Positions 48,029 through 59,956 of a stretch of DNA of 64,000 nt are shown one piece after another. Source of the DNA: Pratylenchus scribneri. Its lineage: Eukaryota > Nematoda > Chromadorea > Rhabditida > Pratylenchidae. Each line of letters begins with the position of its first letter. The first letter of the stretch is position 1. The stretch is taken from positions 496,001 through 560,000 of the forward strand of contig JAQSEB010000115.1 in NCBI GenBank assembly GCA_030063045.1, read 5' to 3'. The notes under the pieces were generated by a model. It did not search any database and was not told the origin of the DNA. It saw nothing but the letters and a program-made list of their open reading frames with translations. Both the position numbers and the translations under genes were made by a program.

Positions 48029-49812
48029 TTTTTGTTTTCTCGTCAGGATTGGAGTATAAAATTAAGAAGATTTTGATGGCAAATTTCAGGCTTTAATTGA
48101 TTTTTTTGTAGAAGTTTTCTGAGTTGTTCAGAAACGAAAGATTTTGATTAATGTTTCGGTGTAAATTGGTAGATTTTTTGCTCTTTATAGAGAGGAGAGC
48201 GTTGATTGAATAGAGCACAAAAGCTTCGTTTGGTAGGCTGAAATGAAAGGAATTTTTATTTGGTTTGTTAATGATTAACTGTAAATGGATAGAATGGGAA
48301 TGGAGAACGCGGAGAAAAAACTAAAAGGGCGAAGTCAACAACACACCAAACCTCCCAATTCTTCCTTCCAATCACAACCACAATTCGGGAATTGTTTGTC
48401 GTTAAAAGTTAGGGTTTGGCTGTTGATGAAAATGTGGATCGATAACAAAAGATAAAATAAAATAGGTATAAAACTAGTGGTATTGAAACTGGATTGCTGA
48501 ATAAATAAAAGATTGATGGATTATTGGTTTGATTTGTTTGAAGGGGATGGGTTGGATATTGGCTGATTAATCTGACAAATGAAAGTGGGTGGGTGCTGGG
48601 TGGGCATGGGCATGAAAGTTATAGATTTTTTTGTAAACTGCTATTTGTGTTTTGGAGTTGATGAAAACTCGCGTCGGGAGCGGTGCAGCAGGCCCATTAT
48701 TTAGTCACGTGAATTGCGGTTTAAAATGGGACGATTTTCTATAGGAAGAATATTTAGATGTTGGAATTTAAATGCCGCTGATTATAAATAATTTTTATTT
48801 TCAATTTTCTCGTTCAAAATGGCTTAAAAATAAAAATTAATAAAAGTATATTGTTATAACTTATAATAATTTGATTGATATTGTTGGAAATTTAAAATTT
48901 TTATTCGCTTTTCTTATTAATTATTGATTTTTTTTAAAAAAAAGGGAAATATGTGTATGTGTAGAAGGAAATAGAATAATCCATAGCATAGCATGCGAAA
49001 AAGATGATGCAATCGGCAAAAACCCAGACAAATATAAATAGAAGCTAATGGATGGATATATATTGGGATAGCAGATAGCTGCAAAATTTTATTTTTTTTT
49101 CCAAAGTTTTTCTATATCAAATTTATTCCTTTTTTGGACTTATCATTAAAACATAGAGATATCGTTTAAAAATATCAAAACAACCCATAATATTTGCCAT
49201 TTTGATGGGGTTGGCGCCATAATGCCGGGGTCATCAAGGCGCCAAATTTTTCATTTGGGGAAAGGATGATTTTTATGGGAATTAGATAATGTGAAATTGA
49301 AGAGAATAGTAAAGAAGATGGGCCATCCATTCCATATGTCGTACATATATTTATTAGCTTATCATTATTCATATCTCATTCTCAACAGTCATCACTCATC
49401 ATGTGTGTTATTCCCTATTTCTCACAAAAAATGGATAGGGTCCAATGTTTAATTTTATTGCTTTGTTCGTTGTAGTGTGGCGGCGAATGCCCCGTTGTTC
49501 ATTCAATTTCTGTTGATTTTTGGGCCGACATTGGCGCCAATTGAGGACTTCTGCTTCTGCAAAATCAAAGACCCAAACATTTTGTTGATAAAACGGCTGC
49601 CGCCATCCTTATCTGCAAAAATTTTTGCTGGAAATGAATTTAGGCTACTACTTTTTTATGTTGTTGGGGAAGGCATAGTCAAACTAGGCCCCTATCTTTT
49701 GCTGATGGCGCCAAAAAGTCGGCACAAGGGACGCTATAAAGCCGGCTCGAAATGAAAGGCTCCCAGCCTAAAAAAGAATTAAATATCCAAGAACAAATTC
49801 CTATTCTTCATT
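48029..49812. other. Divergent intergenic region
   Basis: About 1.8 kb between the bZIP gene (minus) and the basic-protein gene (plus). A TATAAA box is at 49735-49740, 73 nt before the ATG at 49813. GC-rich 'ggcgcc' words (49214-49241, 49532-49537, 49708-49713) stand out. A 92-codon frame at 49477-49755 is not supported. Confidence 0.5.
49735..49740 (+). promoter_or_regulatory. Candidate TATA box
   Basis: ctataaag within a short GC-richer stretch, upstream of the two-exon gene at 49813. Position is plausible for a short 5' UTR; motif only. Confidence 0.35.
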
Positions 49813-50566
49813 ATGGAAGTCGTATGGACCGACGATTCATCAGGCGAAATACCAATGCCGAATTCTTCACTTCTTTCCGATTCGTTGCCCTCTGGTCTAG
49901 GATTGTTAACACCGCAGGATTGGGATTTGGCCAGTATTGAATCGACCCTATCGCCAACTGTTTTTGATCCAGATGTAGGAGGTATCGGATTCGGCAACTG
50001 GCTTGAAATTGACCAATCGGCATCGGCAAACAATGAATTCTGGCAATGGAATTCAACATCAACCACACCGAATTCTTCATCCGAGCAATCTTCTTCATGC
50101 TACTCTTTCCTTTGTTGCTCTGATTCTTCCTATTTGGAAAACAATTATTGGCCAATATTTGAGCAAACCAAATGGAATCAGCAAATTGCTGCCCAAATGA
50201 GTCCTTTGCAAAAATTCCAGGTATTAAATTGGAAGAAAATTTGCAAATAGACTCAATTCGCATTAACTTTTCTAGTTTAATTCAAATTAAATTTATTTTT
50301 ATCCTATCTATTAAAGCCTTTCGTTTATTCAGGAACGATTACAACGAATTCATCGTCGTTTGGGTCGTCAACAGCGCCGGAAATTTTCGTTGAAAAATGG
50401 TCGAAGTGATGGAGAAAAGTCGGCAAAAAATCGTCGACAAAATGGAGCCAATCGAATTCCAGTCCAAAAATGGCGAGAAGAGTTAAAAAATGTGTTAAAG
50501 AATAAGGCGATTCACGAAGAGGAGAACATAAGGAATGAAAAGAGAAAAGAACATACTAATCCATGA
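49813..50566 (+). CDS. Unknown protein, acidic/Ser-rich N-terminus and basic C-terminus
   Basis: Exons: 49813-50220, 50333-50566 (213 aa). The first exon is rich in Ser, Asp, Trp and Phe (WDLASIESTLSPTVFDPD; WLEIDQSASANNEFWQW), like an activation domain. The second is strongly basic and helical (ERLQRIHRRLGRQQRRKFSL; WREELKNVLKNKAIHEE). This acidic-then-basic layout suggests a nuclear regulator, but no classical bZIP or other domain is visible. The splice site is clean (CAG|gtatta, ttcag|GAA) and phase 0. Confidence 0.65.
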
Positions 50567-51132
50567 AATAATTTAGGCAATCAATTAATTTTTTATTATC
50601 ATTTTCGATTTATTTTTTGAAAATTTCATTTGTAAAATATTTACGCAACAGGCAACACTAATTAATTACTCAACAATCTCCCAAAACTGAGTGACAAAAC
50701 GCCTTTTGGCCTGATTATTAGCCATTTAATTGTCCATGGAAAGAAAAATGGATTTTTTCTGCTGTCGAGATGATGAAATGGTGTGGTGCGGAATTTTATT
50801 GCTTTTAATACTTTTTTGTTTTGCTTCATTCTTTTATTTTTCAACAACTTAAGTATTGATTTTTTGATACTGTGGACTGAATACACGTATACGTACTGAA
50901 AACTTGTATCAAAACTTGATTTAATAAAATGTTAAACAATCAAAAACATTAATTTTCAATTTTTCCCTGAACTGAAATTGACCAATCAATCACGTTGGTT
51001 TTTTGTTGTTGATTTTTGGGCCAATTGTTGCAATTGTAAACATGAAAGAGCAAAACATATGATTAATTAAATTAATGATGTAATTCATAAAATTGATTTT
51101 TTAAGATCATTGCCTTTATATTTAATTAAAAA
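50567..51132. other. Intergenic region including duplicated kinase-locus flanks
   Basis: 50648-51015 is a mosaic copy of the flanks of the gene at 55676-57335. Outside that block it is AT-rich with no gene. Confidence 0.6.
50648..51015. repeat. Scar copy of the 55.4/57.4-57.8-kb flanks, kinase gene absent
   Basis: Block A (about 50648-50745, gcaacactaatt...acaaaacgccttttggcc...ccatggaaaga) matches 55408-55500. Block B (about 50750-50900, gctgtcgagatgatgaaatg...tttttcaacaact) matches 57370-57500. Block C (about 50903-51015, gtatcaaaacttgattta...gaccaatcaatcacgttg) matches 57675-57770. In the second locus A and B lie on either side of the kinase-like gene; here they are directly joined. Confidence 0.75.
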
Positions 51133-53062
51133 ATGAATGAACACATAAATTCCGCTTCTTCGGCCTCAATCACTCAACCAAAACGGGATCGAAACCACCA
51201 ATCGAAATCGACAAATGATGATGATCAAGGAGGAACGATTACAGTGCGCAAAACACGTTCAAGCCAAAGGAAATTAGGATCAAAAGACGATTCACATACA
51301 AAAGGTACAAATCGAGTTATTCAAAAACAAATGTTAACTTATTATTCATTTAATAGAAAAGAAAATCAGCTTGAATGCACAAAAGAGGAAAACCATTGGA
51401 GTCGGGAACAATTATCAAGTAAATATTCCACTTCAATTGGAAGGAAAATATAGCTGTCCAGACGATTATTATGTTCGAGAAACGGAACAATGCCTTTGGA
51501 ATGCGCACCATAGACTCATCAGCGAAGCGGACATTTTCAATTATTGTTGCGAGGCTAACACCCAATTTGGCCTTAGATTGGATCGGGTAAAATGGGAAGA
51601 ATAAAACTAATTAAATTTTATTTTCTAGGCACTTTATATTCTTCAGCAAGTGGGATATGATTTGAAGGTGGCACGCAATGAATTGTCGAAACGCACAAAT
51701 CACACGGAGGAATTCAGCCAAGATGACGCCTATGCTTTCAAAAATGCTTACATGTGTTACGGCAAAAATTTTGTTAAAATCAAACAAATGGTTAGTTTAT
51801 TTGGCTGGGAATGGGAATAGGTGAAAATTATGTAAAAGTGCTATCAATTAATTTTAACTAATTTGGCATTTAGGCTTAAATTATATTTTAATTTTAAGCT
51901 CCCGCACAAAACCATGGGTGCCCTCATCGAGCATTATTATCGGACAAAGAAGCAGCAAAACTACAAAAGTTATTTGGATAATGAGGCGACTCAATCCCGT
52001 TCAAATAGCACAAATGAAAGGTTTGAATAGATTTTGAAGAATTAATTAATTTTATTTATTTAGTGAGGATGAATCACAGAAAAATGGGGAAACAAGCAAT
52101 CAGCAATTTGGCACACTTGTTCGTTCCAATATTAATTCAATTAATTAATTCTATTTTTTAGATTTGTGATGTTTGCAAAAATGAAGTGGCAAAATTGTAT
52201 CCGGTTAATGGACTGGAATTGTGCCGAGCTTGCAAATTATACTTCAAGTTTAAAGCAAATTTAATTCAAAAATATTAATTATTTTAGGGCCACAAACAAA
52301 CATCGATTTTTCCCGAATTTGGCATTAGGCGAAGAATCACTCCGGCGCATTCCGCCCTGTCCATCAGAAATGCGTCAAATTGCCGATCGATTCAATGAAA
52401 TGGGCCGATTATGGGGCAACAACACGTTCGAGGACACTGACGATACGGGCGAATTGCAGTTGGTGAAGAGAGGAAAGACGGTTTGCGAGGCCAAAAATGA
52501 GTTAAATTTGATTATTTTAAAATTTATAATAAATATTTAAATTTTAGTGAATTGAAAATTGAACAGAAAAAATTGATGGCACGAACAAAACAATTGGCCC
52601 AATCATTGATGGTGAAAAGAGAAGAGGATTATGCGCATTCGGTCGATGAGGCAGCCAATTTTATGGCCCAAACAGCGCAAATCAATTCTGGCAATGGCGG
52701 CAACCAACGAAAAAGCATGCACATTTGGACGGAGAGAGAGAAGGAGGTTGGTTTTGATTATACTAAAAATAAATAATAATGAAATTAATAATTCAGGCCG
52801 CTTTCCATGGTAATTTCAATCAAATGAATTTTGCTCCTAAATTTTCAACATTAAGCCTTAATCCGTTTCAATCGGGATTGCGAGATTGTGTCCGAAATTT
52901 TGGGGACAAAAACGCCGGAATTGGTCAAAGCATTTTGCAAAACACACGACACAGCCATTCAAGAGGTAACAAAACATTAAAATCAAATCGACAATTCTTC
53001 TTTTTCATCAGATAATTAAGCAACAATGTGCGGAGATGGAAAAGAAGAATTTTTTGAGTGAA
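51133..53062 (+). CDS. RCOR1: CoREST corepressor (ELM2-SANT-SANT)
   Basis: Exons: 51133-51304, 51357-51586, 51629-51790, 51899-52020, 52064-52118, 52162-52247, 52288-52500, 52548-52746, 52797-52809, 52856-52965, 53012-53062 (470 aa). ELM2: TIGVGNNYQVNIPLQL...ALYILQQVGYDLKVARNEL. SANT1: DDAYAFKNAYMCYGKNFVKI, LPHKTMGALIEHYYRTKKQ. A Cys4-type linker finger follows (ICDVCKNEV...LELCRACKLYF), then a helical segment (ELKIEQKKLMARTKQLAQ). SANT2: IWTEREKEAAFHALIRFNRD, CEIVSEILGTKTPELVKAF. The 13-nt exon 52797-52809 is needed to build SANT2. CoREST links LSD1 and HDAC1/2 to chromatin. The stop at 53060-53062 follows EKEEFFE. Confidence 0.9.
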
Positions 53063-53258
53063 TCACCGCCACCAACCACTGAAGAAGTGATTGAATTGGA
53101 ATGAAAATGGATTGAGATGTGGGAAAAAGAATTAATATTTATCAATTGGCAACATTCATTTATTTCATTTTTGTTATAATCAAAATCTCATTTATTTTTG
53201 GATAAATATTTCTCTATGAGTTTTGGAACAAATTGAACATCTTCACTCAATTTCCTCT

Positions 53259-55262
53259 TTAGCCGAATGCAACACATGTTATTCCCTTCCTCTCCACTTC
53301 ACAATACCTTTTGGCGTAAAAACTGTAACTGAAATCGCCGTCATTTGAGCAGATAATGTCGAATTTTAGTCGGGGAAAGGAATAGTTGATTGCTCGACGA
53401 ACCAATTTTTTGGCAATTGAAACTTGCTCAACAATTGAATGGGCAATTATTCGTCCCAATTTTGGTGAATTGCATTTCCTTTTTGGCCGCCCAATGCCAC
53501 CTCCTTTCCCATTCGATACACGTTTGGTACGGCGAAAATTCAGCTTCTGAAGAGAGAGGGATTCAATGGGAATAAATTGTACCAAGATATTTTCCCCAAA
53601 AAATTTCGGTACATCTATCCCTCCCCAAATTTCCATTTTTCTCCACCCACTTTTCGTAATTTCCTCAACAATCTGTCTCGCCGCTCATAGAGGCCTTTGT
53701 CGCTGGCTTTTGCGGCCATTTTTAGTAATTTGCTTGCGGCAACTTTCCATTTCTTCCTCGCCTTTTTCCTCCTCTTCTTTGCCTTCATCCCCTCTTCACC
53801 TCCATCTTCTTCATCCTCCTCTTCCTCATAATCTTCTTCCTCATCCCCCTCCTCTTCATCATCATCTCCCTCTTCCTCCTCCTCCCTTTCTTTGCCCTGT
53901 TCTCTGAATGTTTGATTGGGCAATGGTGGATGATAAATGTTATTTTTGCTGTTATCCACTTTATTGGAGGGCATTGGGGAGGTCAATCCAAAACTTTGTT
54001 GTAATGGATTTTGTTGCGGTGAATTTGAAGGCGCTCCAATGCCGACCGTATTTTCTTCTGTTTCCGTCTCTTTAGCGGAAGCCGGCACTTCGGTTTCGCC
54101 TCCTCCATTTGGCACATTAACAGCTGTGGTCGATTGGAGCCCATCTCCTCCATCTTGTCCACTCGAGATTGTCGGGATCAATTCGAATATGCCAGAAGGG
54201 CCAGTTTCTTGCGGGGTTGAGGAGGATTCACTAGTTCCACTGTTGTTCGATCCTCCTCTCCCCTTCTTTTTCACTCCTTTGGTCCTCTTTGGACCCAAAC
54301 TTTCCTCAATTTCAGCCTGAATTTCCTCAGGGTTGGCCGTCGTCGTTGTCTTATTGGCCCCTAATTTTGTAGCATTGCCAACAAGTGGCGATCCTTAAAG
54401 AAGCAAATGGATATAATATATACAATCTAGGTCTTGAAATCTTACCTCCAATCACATAAATAGTAGGCGGGCTTTGAATTGATGCAGCCGACCCTGCTGC
54501 TGGATTGCCATAATTCATGCCTGCGGCCATCGGCATTCCAAAGCCACCGTATCCAATGGGCATTCCGACAAATGGAAGATTAGCTCCAAAAGCCATTGGT
54601 GGTCCTCCACTCCCTGCTCCACCACATCCAATCACCGATGCTAGAGGGCGAGGACCGCCTCCACCGCAGCCACCACCAACAACAGCAGCAGAGGGCAATG
54701 GAGCAATACTGCCACAACCACCAACGGCACACCCACTTCCAATGCCAAGGGACGAGGCAATAAAATTGTTTTGTTGTGTCGAGAAAAATTTTGATGAACA
54801 ACAGGACGATGAAGAGAAGGAATTAAAGGAAGAAGATGAACATGAAGAGGAGCAGCATTGTTTTTGTTCGGCACAACATTGTTGAGAACAGCAAGATGAT
54901 GATTGGCAACATGAGGCAGAGGAGCATGGCGATTGGCAACAACACGATGTTGTAAACGAGGGAGTGCAACAAGTTTTTTGCACACAACAAGGCGGAGGAG
55001 GCATACAACATGGAGATGATGGGCAACAGCAAGAAGATGGTTGTTGATATTGGCCACAGCAACCACAGCAAGGAACGGGATAAGGCATTGGGATAGGTAC
55101 GGCAATAGGTTTGAGAACGGGACAGCAACAAGATGGAGAGCAACATGGTCCTCCGCCTCCAAATCCTCCAGCAAAAAGGAAGGCCTTTGTGCCAAAATTA
55201 ATTGAAAGGATGATGATGAAAATTTGGATGGAAAAAACGAGGAAAGAGGGATGGAAGAACAT
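53259..55262 (-). CDS. Ground-like (GRL) domain secreted protein, Cys-rich
   Basis: Exons (minus, 5' to 3'): 54446-55262, 53651-54393, 53259-53546 (615 aa). A signal peptide (FLVFSIQIFIIILSINFGTK) is followed by about 150 residues dominated by Cys, Ser and Pro (CCSPSCCCP, CCMPPPPCC, SSASCCQSSSCCSQQCC), a Gly/Pro/Met-rich segment (YGGFGMPMAAGMNYG), a Thr/Pro/Ser region, a long Glu/Asp run and a Lys-rich helix (KAKKRRKKARKKWKVAASKL). The last 80 residues form a ground-like domain: KCNSPKLGRIIAHSIVEQ, FDIICSNDGDFSY, KRYCEVERKGITCVAF. GRL proteins are nematode-specific, hedgehog-related secreted or apical-matrix proteins. The very long acidic/basic insert is unusual, but phases fit at both introns. 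Confidence 0.83.
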
Positions 55263-55675
55263 CGCCAGAGGGGTTTGAGGGGGATTTGGGAAGCAAAGAT
55301 GGATGGATAATTGAAGGCGGATGAATAAAATGAATCGGGGAAAATGACGGAAGGATTTAAGGGAAGAATCATTCGAAGGGTAAAAGGAGAGGTTTCCCTA
55401 TTACTCTCAAAGCGCAACACTAATTACTCAACAATCCCCTAAAATTGAATGACAAAACGCCTTTTGGCCCTGATTATACATTTAATTGTCCATGGAAAGA
55501 GAGACTCAAAAAAATAACCCATGAAATGAATATACAATTTATTTATTAAATCAGACAAAAATAATATACAATATATAATAGGAATAAGGTGGATGGTACA
55601 AAAAAACAAACAAATAATAGTACAACAATATATGATTATCGAGAAAATGTGCAAACTTCTTCTTCTTCTTGAGCA
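55263..55675. other. Intergenic region with block A of the duplicated flank
   Basis: 55408-55500 is the block shared with 50648-50745. Remaining sequence has no gene. A run of gaagaagaag complement (55654-55671) precedes the stop of the kinase-like gene. Confidence 0.55.
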
Positions 55676-57335
55676 TCAGCAATAGTTGTTTTCCTCGGCC
55701 GGCATTGACAAGAAGGCGGGCAATTGCTCATCTGACTTCCATTCCGCATTGATTCGCTGCAGCGCCGATTTGAATGCCCCAACCACTGCATCATGATCTG
55801 CCCGCTTCAGTCCATAGGTTCGATAGAGTTGCCTAAAATAAACAAAAATTAATTGCTGATTTGATATTGGAAACCCCAAAACTCACCAATAGAGATGACG
55901 AATTTCACGCGGCAGACGGTTGAATTGGTGGCTCCGGCCGAAATCCTGCTTCAATGCTGTGCTTTCGCCCAAATCTTTGACTGAACGCCATGGAAGCCTG
56001 AAAAATAAACAAAGAATTAGAAAATGAAAAAGGAAATAAAATAGGACTTACTTTCCGCTGATCAACTCGGCCACAATGAAAATGACAGAAATGAAGTCGT
56101 CGGCCGGTCCTTGGTTGTGCCGAGTAGCCGCCCGCTTTGAAGAGTATTTGTGTGTGCCAACAAACTGAACCGGCCCGCCCTGCTTCTTCCTGCAAAAATT
56201 GTAAAACATTAATATCAAAATCAAATTAAGTCCCCGACCCAAAACTTACTTCTCCGTCCATTTTGTCGCAAGACTGAGATCCATGCAAATTGTCTTGTTC
56301 ACAATGTTCTTGGCGTTGAATGGAGTCGGCAGCATAAAATTCCAGGGCGTAACATAACGATGAATGAATCCAATTTTGTGCAGTGCGCCCAATGCATTGA
56401 CAAGGCCCAAACCGACGACCAGAGCAAGCCAAGTAGAAATGCGCCTGTGAGAAAAAAAAAGTTAAATTAAAATTAATGTAAATTAAAAACAAACCCTTCG
56501 GGTGAAAGTGCCAGCAGGGCCGAGATGAAGACGCCATTGGACGGGACCGAAACGATGATGACCAGCCTTCCGCGCCATTCCTGAAAAATAAATGGGGAAA
56601 TTAAAGCTAAATGAACAGTTAAATTTACCGGGTCGTGTTCTGCCTGTTGAAATTCGTCGAGGCCATAATAGAGCTGAAAATATTGGGAATAATGAAAGTT
56701 AAATGAACATAACTAAATTTACCCGTTTGATGCGCCCTGCTACGATCAATGCCGGGAAATTGCAGCCTTCGGTCTGGTTTTGATCCACTTTCGCCTGATT
56801 TTGATCCACTTTCGCCTGATTTTGATCCACATTCGCCTGATTTTTCGACAGCACATCCAGCATAGCAGCGAAGGACTCTTTTGCTTCCCGTTTTGGCACC
56901 TCCGGTCGAGCAATGTACGCCAGCATATTCTGAAAATGAAAAAATAAAATGGAAAATATATTAAAATTTACTTACTTCCTCTGGAGAGTCGTAATTGAAG
57001 AGGTGGAAAATGGCCATGTCCCTCGGCATTGGATCGTCCATTGGTGAAGCGATGACCAGGGTTTCGAGAAATACGCCACAAATGTTTTCTGTACGTCGAG
57101 GTATAACGAATCCTTCTTCGATTGCGCCCACTGACAGGTCCTCATCATATTCGGCTGGTTTGACGGTCTGAAAATAACAAATTTATTTATTTTGGAATAA
57201 AATGTAAAAAAATACCAGGTAGGAATATCCGGTGCCGGTGGTTGAAGAGCCAAATCCGCCTTGTGCCGAGAGTTTGGTGATCATCTTGCCGCTGTTGCTC
57301 TTCTTTTGATTTGCCTTCGAACTTTTCTGGCCCAT
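55676..57335 (-). CDS. Catalytically dead CK1/TTBK-like protein, predicted N-myristoylated
   Basis: Exons (minus, 5' to 3'): 57216-57335, 56976-57167, 56723-56929, 56629-56673, 56495-56580, 56250-56444, 56052-56189, 55887-55997, 55676-55832 (416 aa). The C-lobe is recognisable: NALGALHKIGFIHRYVTPWN is the catalytic loop with Tyr where the Asp of HRD should be. ICMDLSLA replaces DFG, and PVQFVGTHKYSSKRAATRHN matches the CK1 activation segment (GTxxYxSxxAH). FISVIFIVAELISGKLPWRS matches the following helix. The N-terminus MGQKSSKAN fits an N-myristoylation signal. A tandem DQNQAKV (three to four copies, about residues 136-156) interrupts the N-lobe, and no glycine loop or VAIK Lys is evident. 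Likely a pseudokinase; role unknown. Confidence 0.78.
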
Positions 57336-57875
57336 GTTTGATTGATTGATTGATTGGTTGGAAATGGATTTTGCTGCCGTCGAGATGATGAAATGGTGTG
57401 GTGCGGAATTTTATTGCTTTTATACTTTTTTTGTTTTGTTTGATTCATTCCATTCTTTTATTTTTCAACAACTACAACTTAGTATTGATTTTTGATACTG
57501 TCGATTGAATTACTGTATTCAAAACAGTATTTTTAGCTTTTGTTGATTGGTTTTGGATTGGTAAGTATTGGCTCATCAACACCACGCCCTCCAAACCGGT
57601 TTTCAGCAATTTATAGGGATTAAACCAAAAACCAATGATATTTTCGGATTTAACATGTTGGGAAAACCATAAAACTAGTATCAAAACTTGATTTAAAAAA
57701 ATGTTAAACAAGCTAAAGCATTAATTTTCATTTTTTCCTTGAACTGAATCTGACCAATCAATCACGTTGTTTTTTTTTTGTTGACGACAATTTTTATTTT
57801 TTGATCTAAATTTAATGTAATAAGAAATTTTCTAGAGTTAAAATCTTGTTCTATTCCGAGAATTCATCAATCATC
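57336..57875. other. Divergent promoter region, kinase-like gene and MRPL11
   Basis: Contains blocks B and C shared with 50750-51015, the motif tattgatttttgatactgtc (57482-57501), and a fragment of the TTAAACC-family repeat (57545-57670). Confidence 0.55.
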
Positions 57876-58598
57876 ATGTCAACATACAAAGTAATGAAGG
57901 CCAAAAAGGAGGCTGCAATGAAACTTTTGCAAAATCCCAATGTGAAAACGCAAATAAGGTTGTTTAAAATTAATCAAAATAAATACATTAAAACAACTTC
58001 TTTAAAAGATCTCAAATGGCCTCAGCAGCACCTCCACTTGGGCCAATGTTGGGCCAAAGAGGAGTAAATGTAGCCACATTCTGCAAGGATTTTAACGCAA
58101 CGACTTCCAATATTAAACATGGTTAAAAGTTTTTATTAAACTTTTAAAGTTACGAATTATAGGAGCAATTTTGCCGGTGAACATTTATATAAAACCTGAT
58201 CGGACCTATGACCTAGAAATTGGAACGCCGACCACCGCGTGGTTATTAAAACAAGCAGCCGGAATACGCAAAATTAGACTAGGAAAAGGTTACACAATTC
58301 CAATTTAAAACTGATATGATTCATGAATTAATCAGATGAAATTGCTGCCAGATTATCCGTAAAGCATATTTACGAAATAGCAAAAGTCAAGGCCCAGGAT
58401 AAAATTATGGATGGAGTTCCTCTCAAGGAAATATGCCAGATGATCGTTGATAGAGCAAAAGGAATGGGCATAAAAGTGCAAAATGAGGATTTGGATGCGA
58501 CAAAGTACCAAGAATTTTTGGATGAGAAAAGAGAAATTGCTAAAGAAATAATGGAGAAAAAAGCAAAAGCACAAGAGGCAAAACTTCTCAGGGCTTGA
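57876..58598 (+). CDS. mrpl-11: Mitochondrial ribosomal protein uL11m
   Basis: Exons: 57876-57958, 58009-58121, 58163-58288, 58336-58598 (194 aa). The L11 fold is clear: [20 protein letters not shown] (the PPLGPxLGQ motif that binds 23S-type rRNA), [33 protein letters not shown], and the C-terminal domain [20 protein letters not shown]...[17 protein letters not shown] Lys/Glu/Ala-rich helix ends the protein. It forms the GTPase-associated stalk base of the mitochondrial large subunit. The start ATG follows a short AT-rich leader. Confidence 0.93.
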
Positions 58599-59140
58599 AT
58601 ATACCGTCAAATTTGTCAATTAATTTTGTTATCATCATATCTTTACACATTGTTTTATGGAATAAATAATTTTAAATGTGTTCAACTTGTACAAAACTCC
58701 TTTAAAATTTATACGCAACCTGTTAGGAATTACGGGAAGTTGTACGCTTCCAAATACCAGCTCCCCAAAACCAAAAGACAACCAATATGGTTATAGATGA
58801 TTTCATTCTTGTAGGATTACATAGGTTCTAAAAACTTATGAGAACCCTTTGTCTATTACCAATTCCAGGGAAAAAAAGATTTTAAAAATCCCCAACCACC
58901 CGATAATATTAAATGAATTTGATATTTATCAGCAAATTTAATAAAACATTTTAGCCAAGATTATAATGAATGTGTGTTCAGTAAAATTGGTATATCACTA
59001 AAGTAAGATATATTCAGAATAGGCGCATGGGTCTTGGACGGATATGTTTGTCATGTAATTATTTTAGAATTGTTAAGTCTCTTGGATGATTGAATTGCAT
59101 TTGTTGCCATTTTCCGGTGCATAATTCCATCTGTCATCAA
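58599..59140. other. Convergent intergenic region
   Basis: About 540 nt between MRPL11 and CHP1 with no recognisable gene or repeat. Confidence 0.5.
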
Positions 59141-59956
59141 TCAATTAAGGAATCGAATAGACATCTTTTGGTCAACGTCGGTTCTTTCCATTGCCTTAAA
59201 AATTAGAATATTTAGCTATTTTTTGCTTAGTTTACCTTGCAAAATTCTTCGAAAGAAATCTTCCCATCCTTATCAGCGTCCGCCTCGGTGATTGTGCGAT
59301 CGGCGATGCTATCAAGCTTAATAGGAATTTGTAGGAATATATTTACTATTAATGTAAATAACTAACTTGATCCGGCGTGATGTTCGATCCAACCATCATA
59401 TTCAAGATAAATTTGAATTCGTCACGGGTAATATAACCATTTTTGTTCAGGTCATACATGGAAAAAGCAACTTAAATTTAGTTAATTGAGGAGAACAGTA
59501 TTTAGTACTTACATTTCAGTTTTTCTTCTCGACTGTTCACAATATTAGCTTTGGATTTGCTCATTGGGCGAAAATGGGCCAACACTTTGACAAATTGGCG
59601 AAAGTTGATACGCCCATCTCCTTCGGGATCGGATACGCCACTTTGAAATTAATTAAATGAAATAAATTGCTAAATATAAATTAAACCTTTCCGTGAAGAA
59701 CGCATCGACAATTCTATCGCCAAGTGGATTGATTGCCAGTTCTGGTATGCGTAAAAAGTCTTCTCGGTCCAAATAACCACGACCTACCCGTAGATTTTTG
59801 ACAATTAATAATTAGAAATAAAAGCCAACCTTGTCTATCGAGAGAGAGGAAACGGCTATAAAGACGAACAATTTGATTACGGGAAAAGCCTGTTTCAACG
59901 GCTATTTCGGCAATCTCCTCCTCTTGTAACATTAATGAAGTGGTGCTATTGCCCAT
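59141..59956 (-). CDS. CHP1: Calcineurin B homologous protein (CHP1)
   Basis: Exons (minus, 5' to 3'): 59830-59956, 59687-59783, 59513-59640, 59367-59470, 59236-59316, 59141-59194 (196 aa, family length 195). MGNSTTSLM carries the N-myristoylation signal (MGxxxS). EF-hands 1-2 are degenerate (LSLDRQGRGYLDREDFLRIP; VSDPEGDGRINFRQF) and EF-hands 3-4 complete (MYDLNKNGYITRDEF; EADADKDGKISFEEF). Other family hallmarks are PELAINPLGDRIVDAFF, VLAHFRPM and the end VDQKMSIRFLN. CHP1 binds Na+/H+ exchangers and regulates lipid enzymes at membranes. It lies 241 nt downstream of EIF1AD. Confidence 0.94.

Noticed and set aside
49477..49755. 92-codon frame with hydrophobic N-terminus upstream of 49813
   Set aside because: No ATG in good context at its start, overlaps the likely promoter of the next gene, and no family resemblance.
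54641..55420. Long minus-strand frame (259 codons) overlapping the GRL gene
   Set aside because: Out-of-frame shadow of the Cys-rich exon; the GRL frame has the signal peptide, Cys pattern and matching phases.
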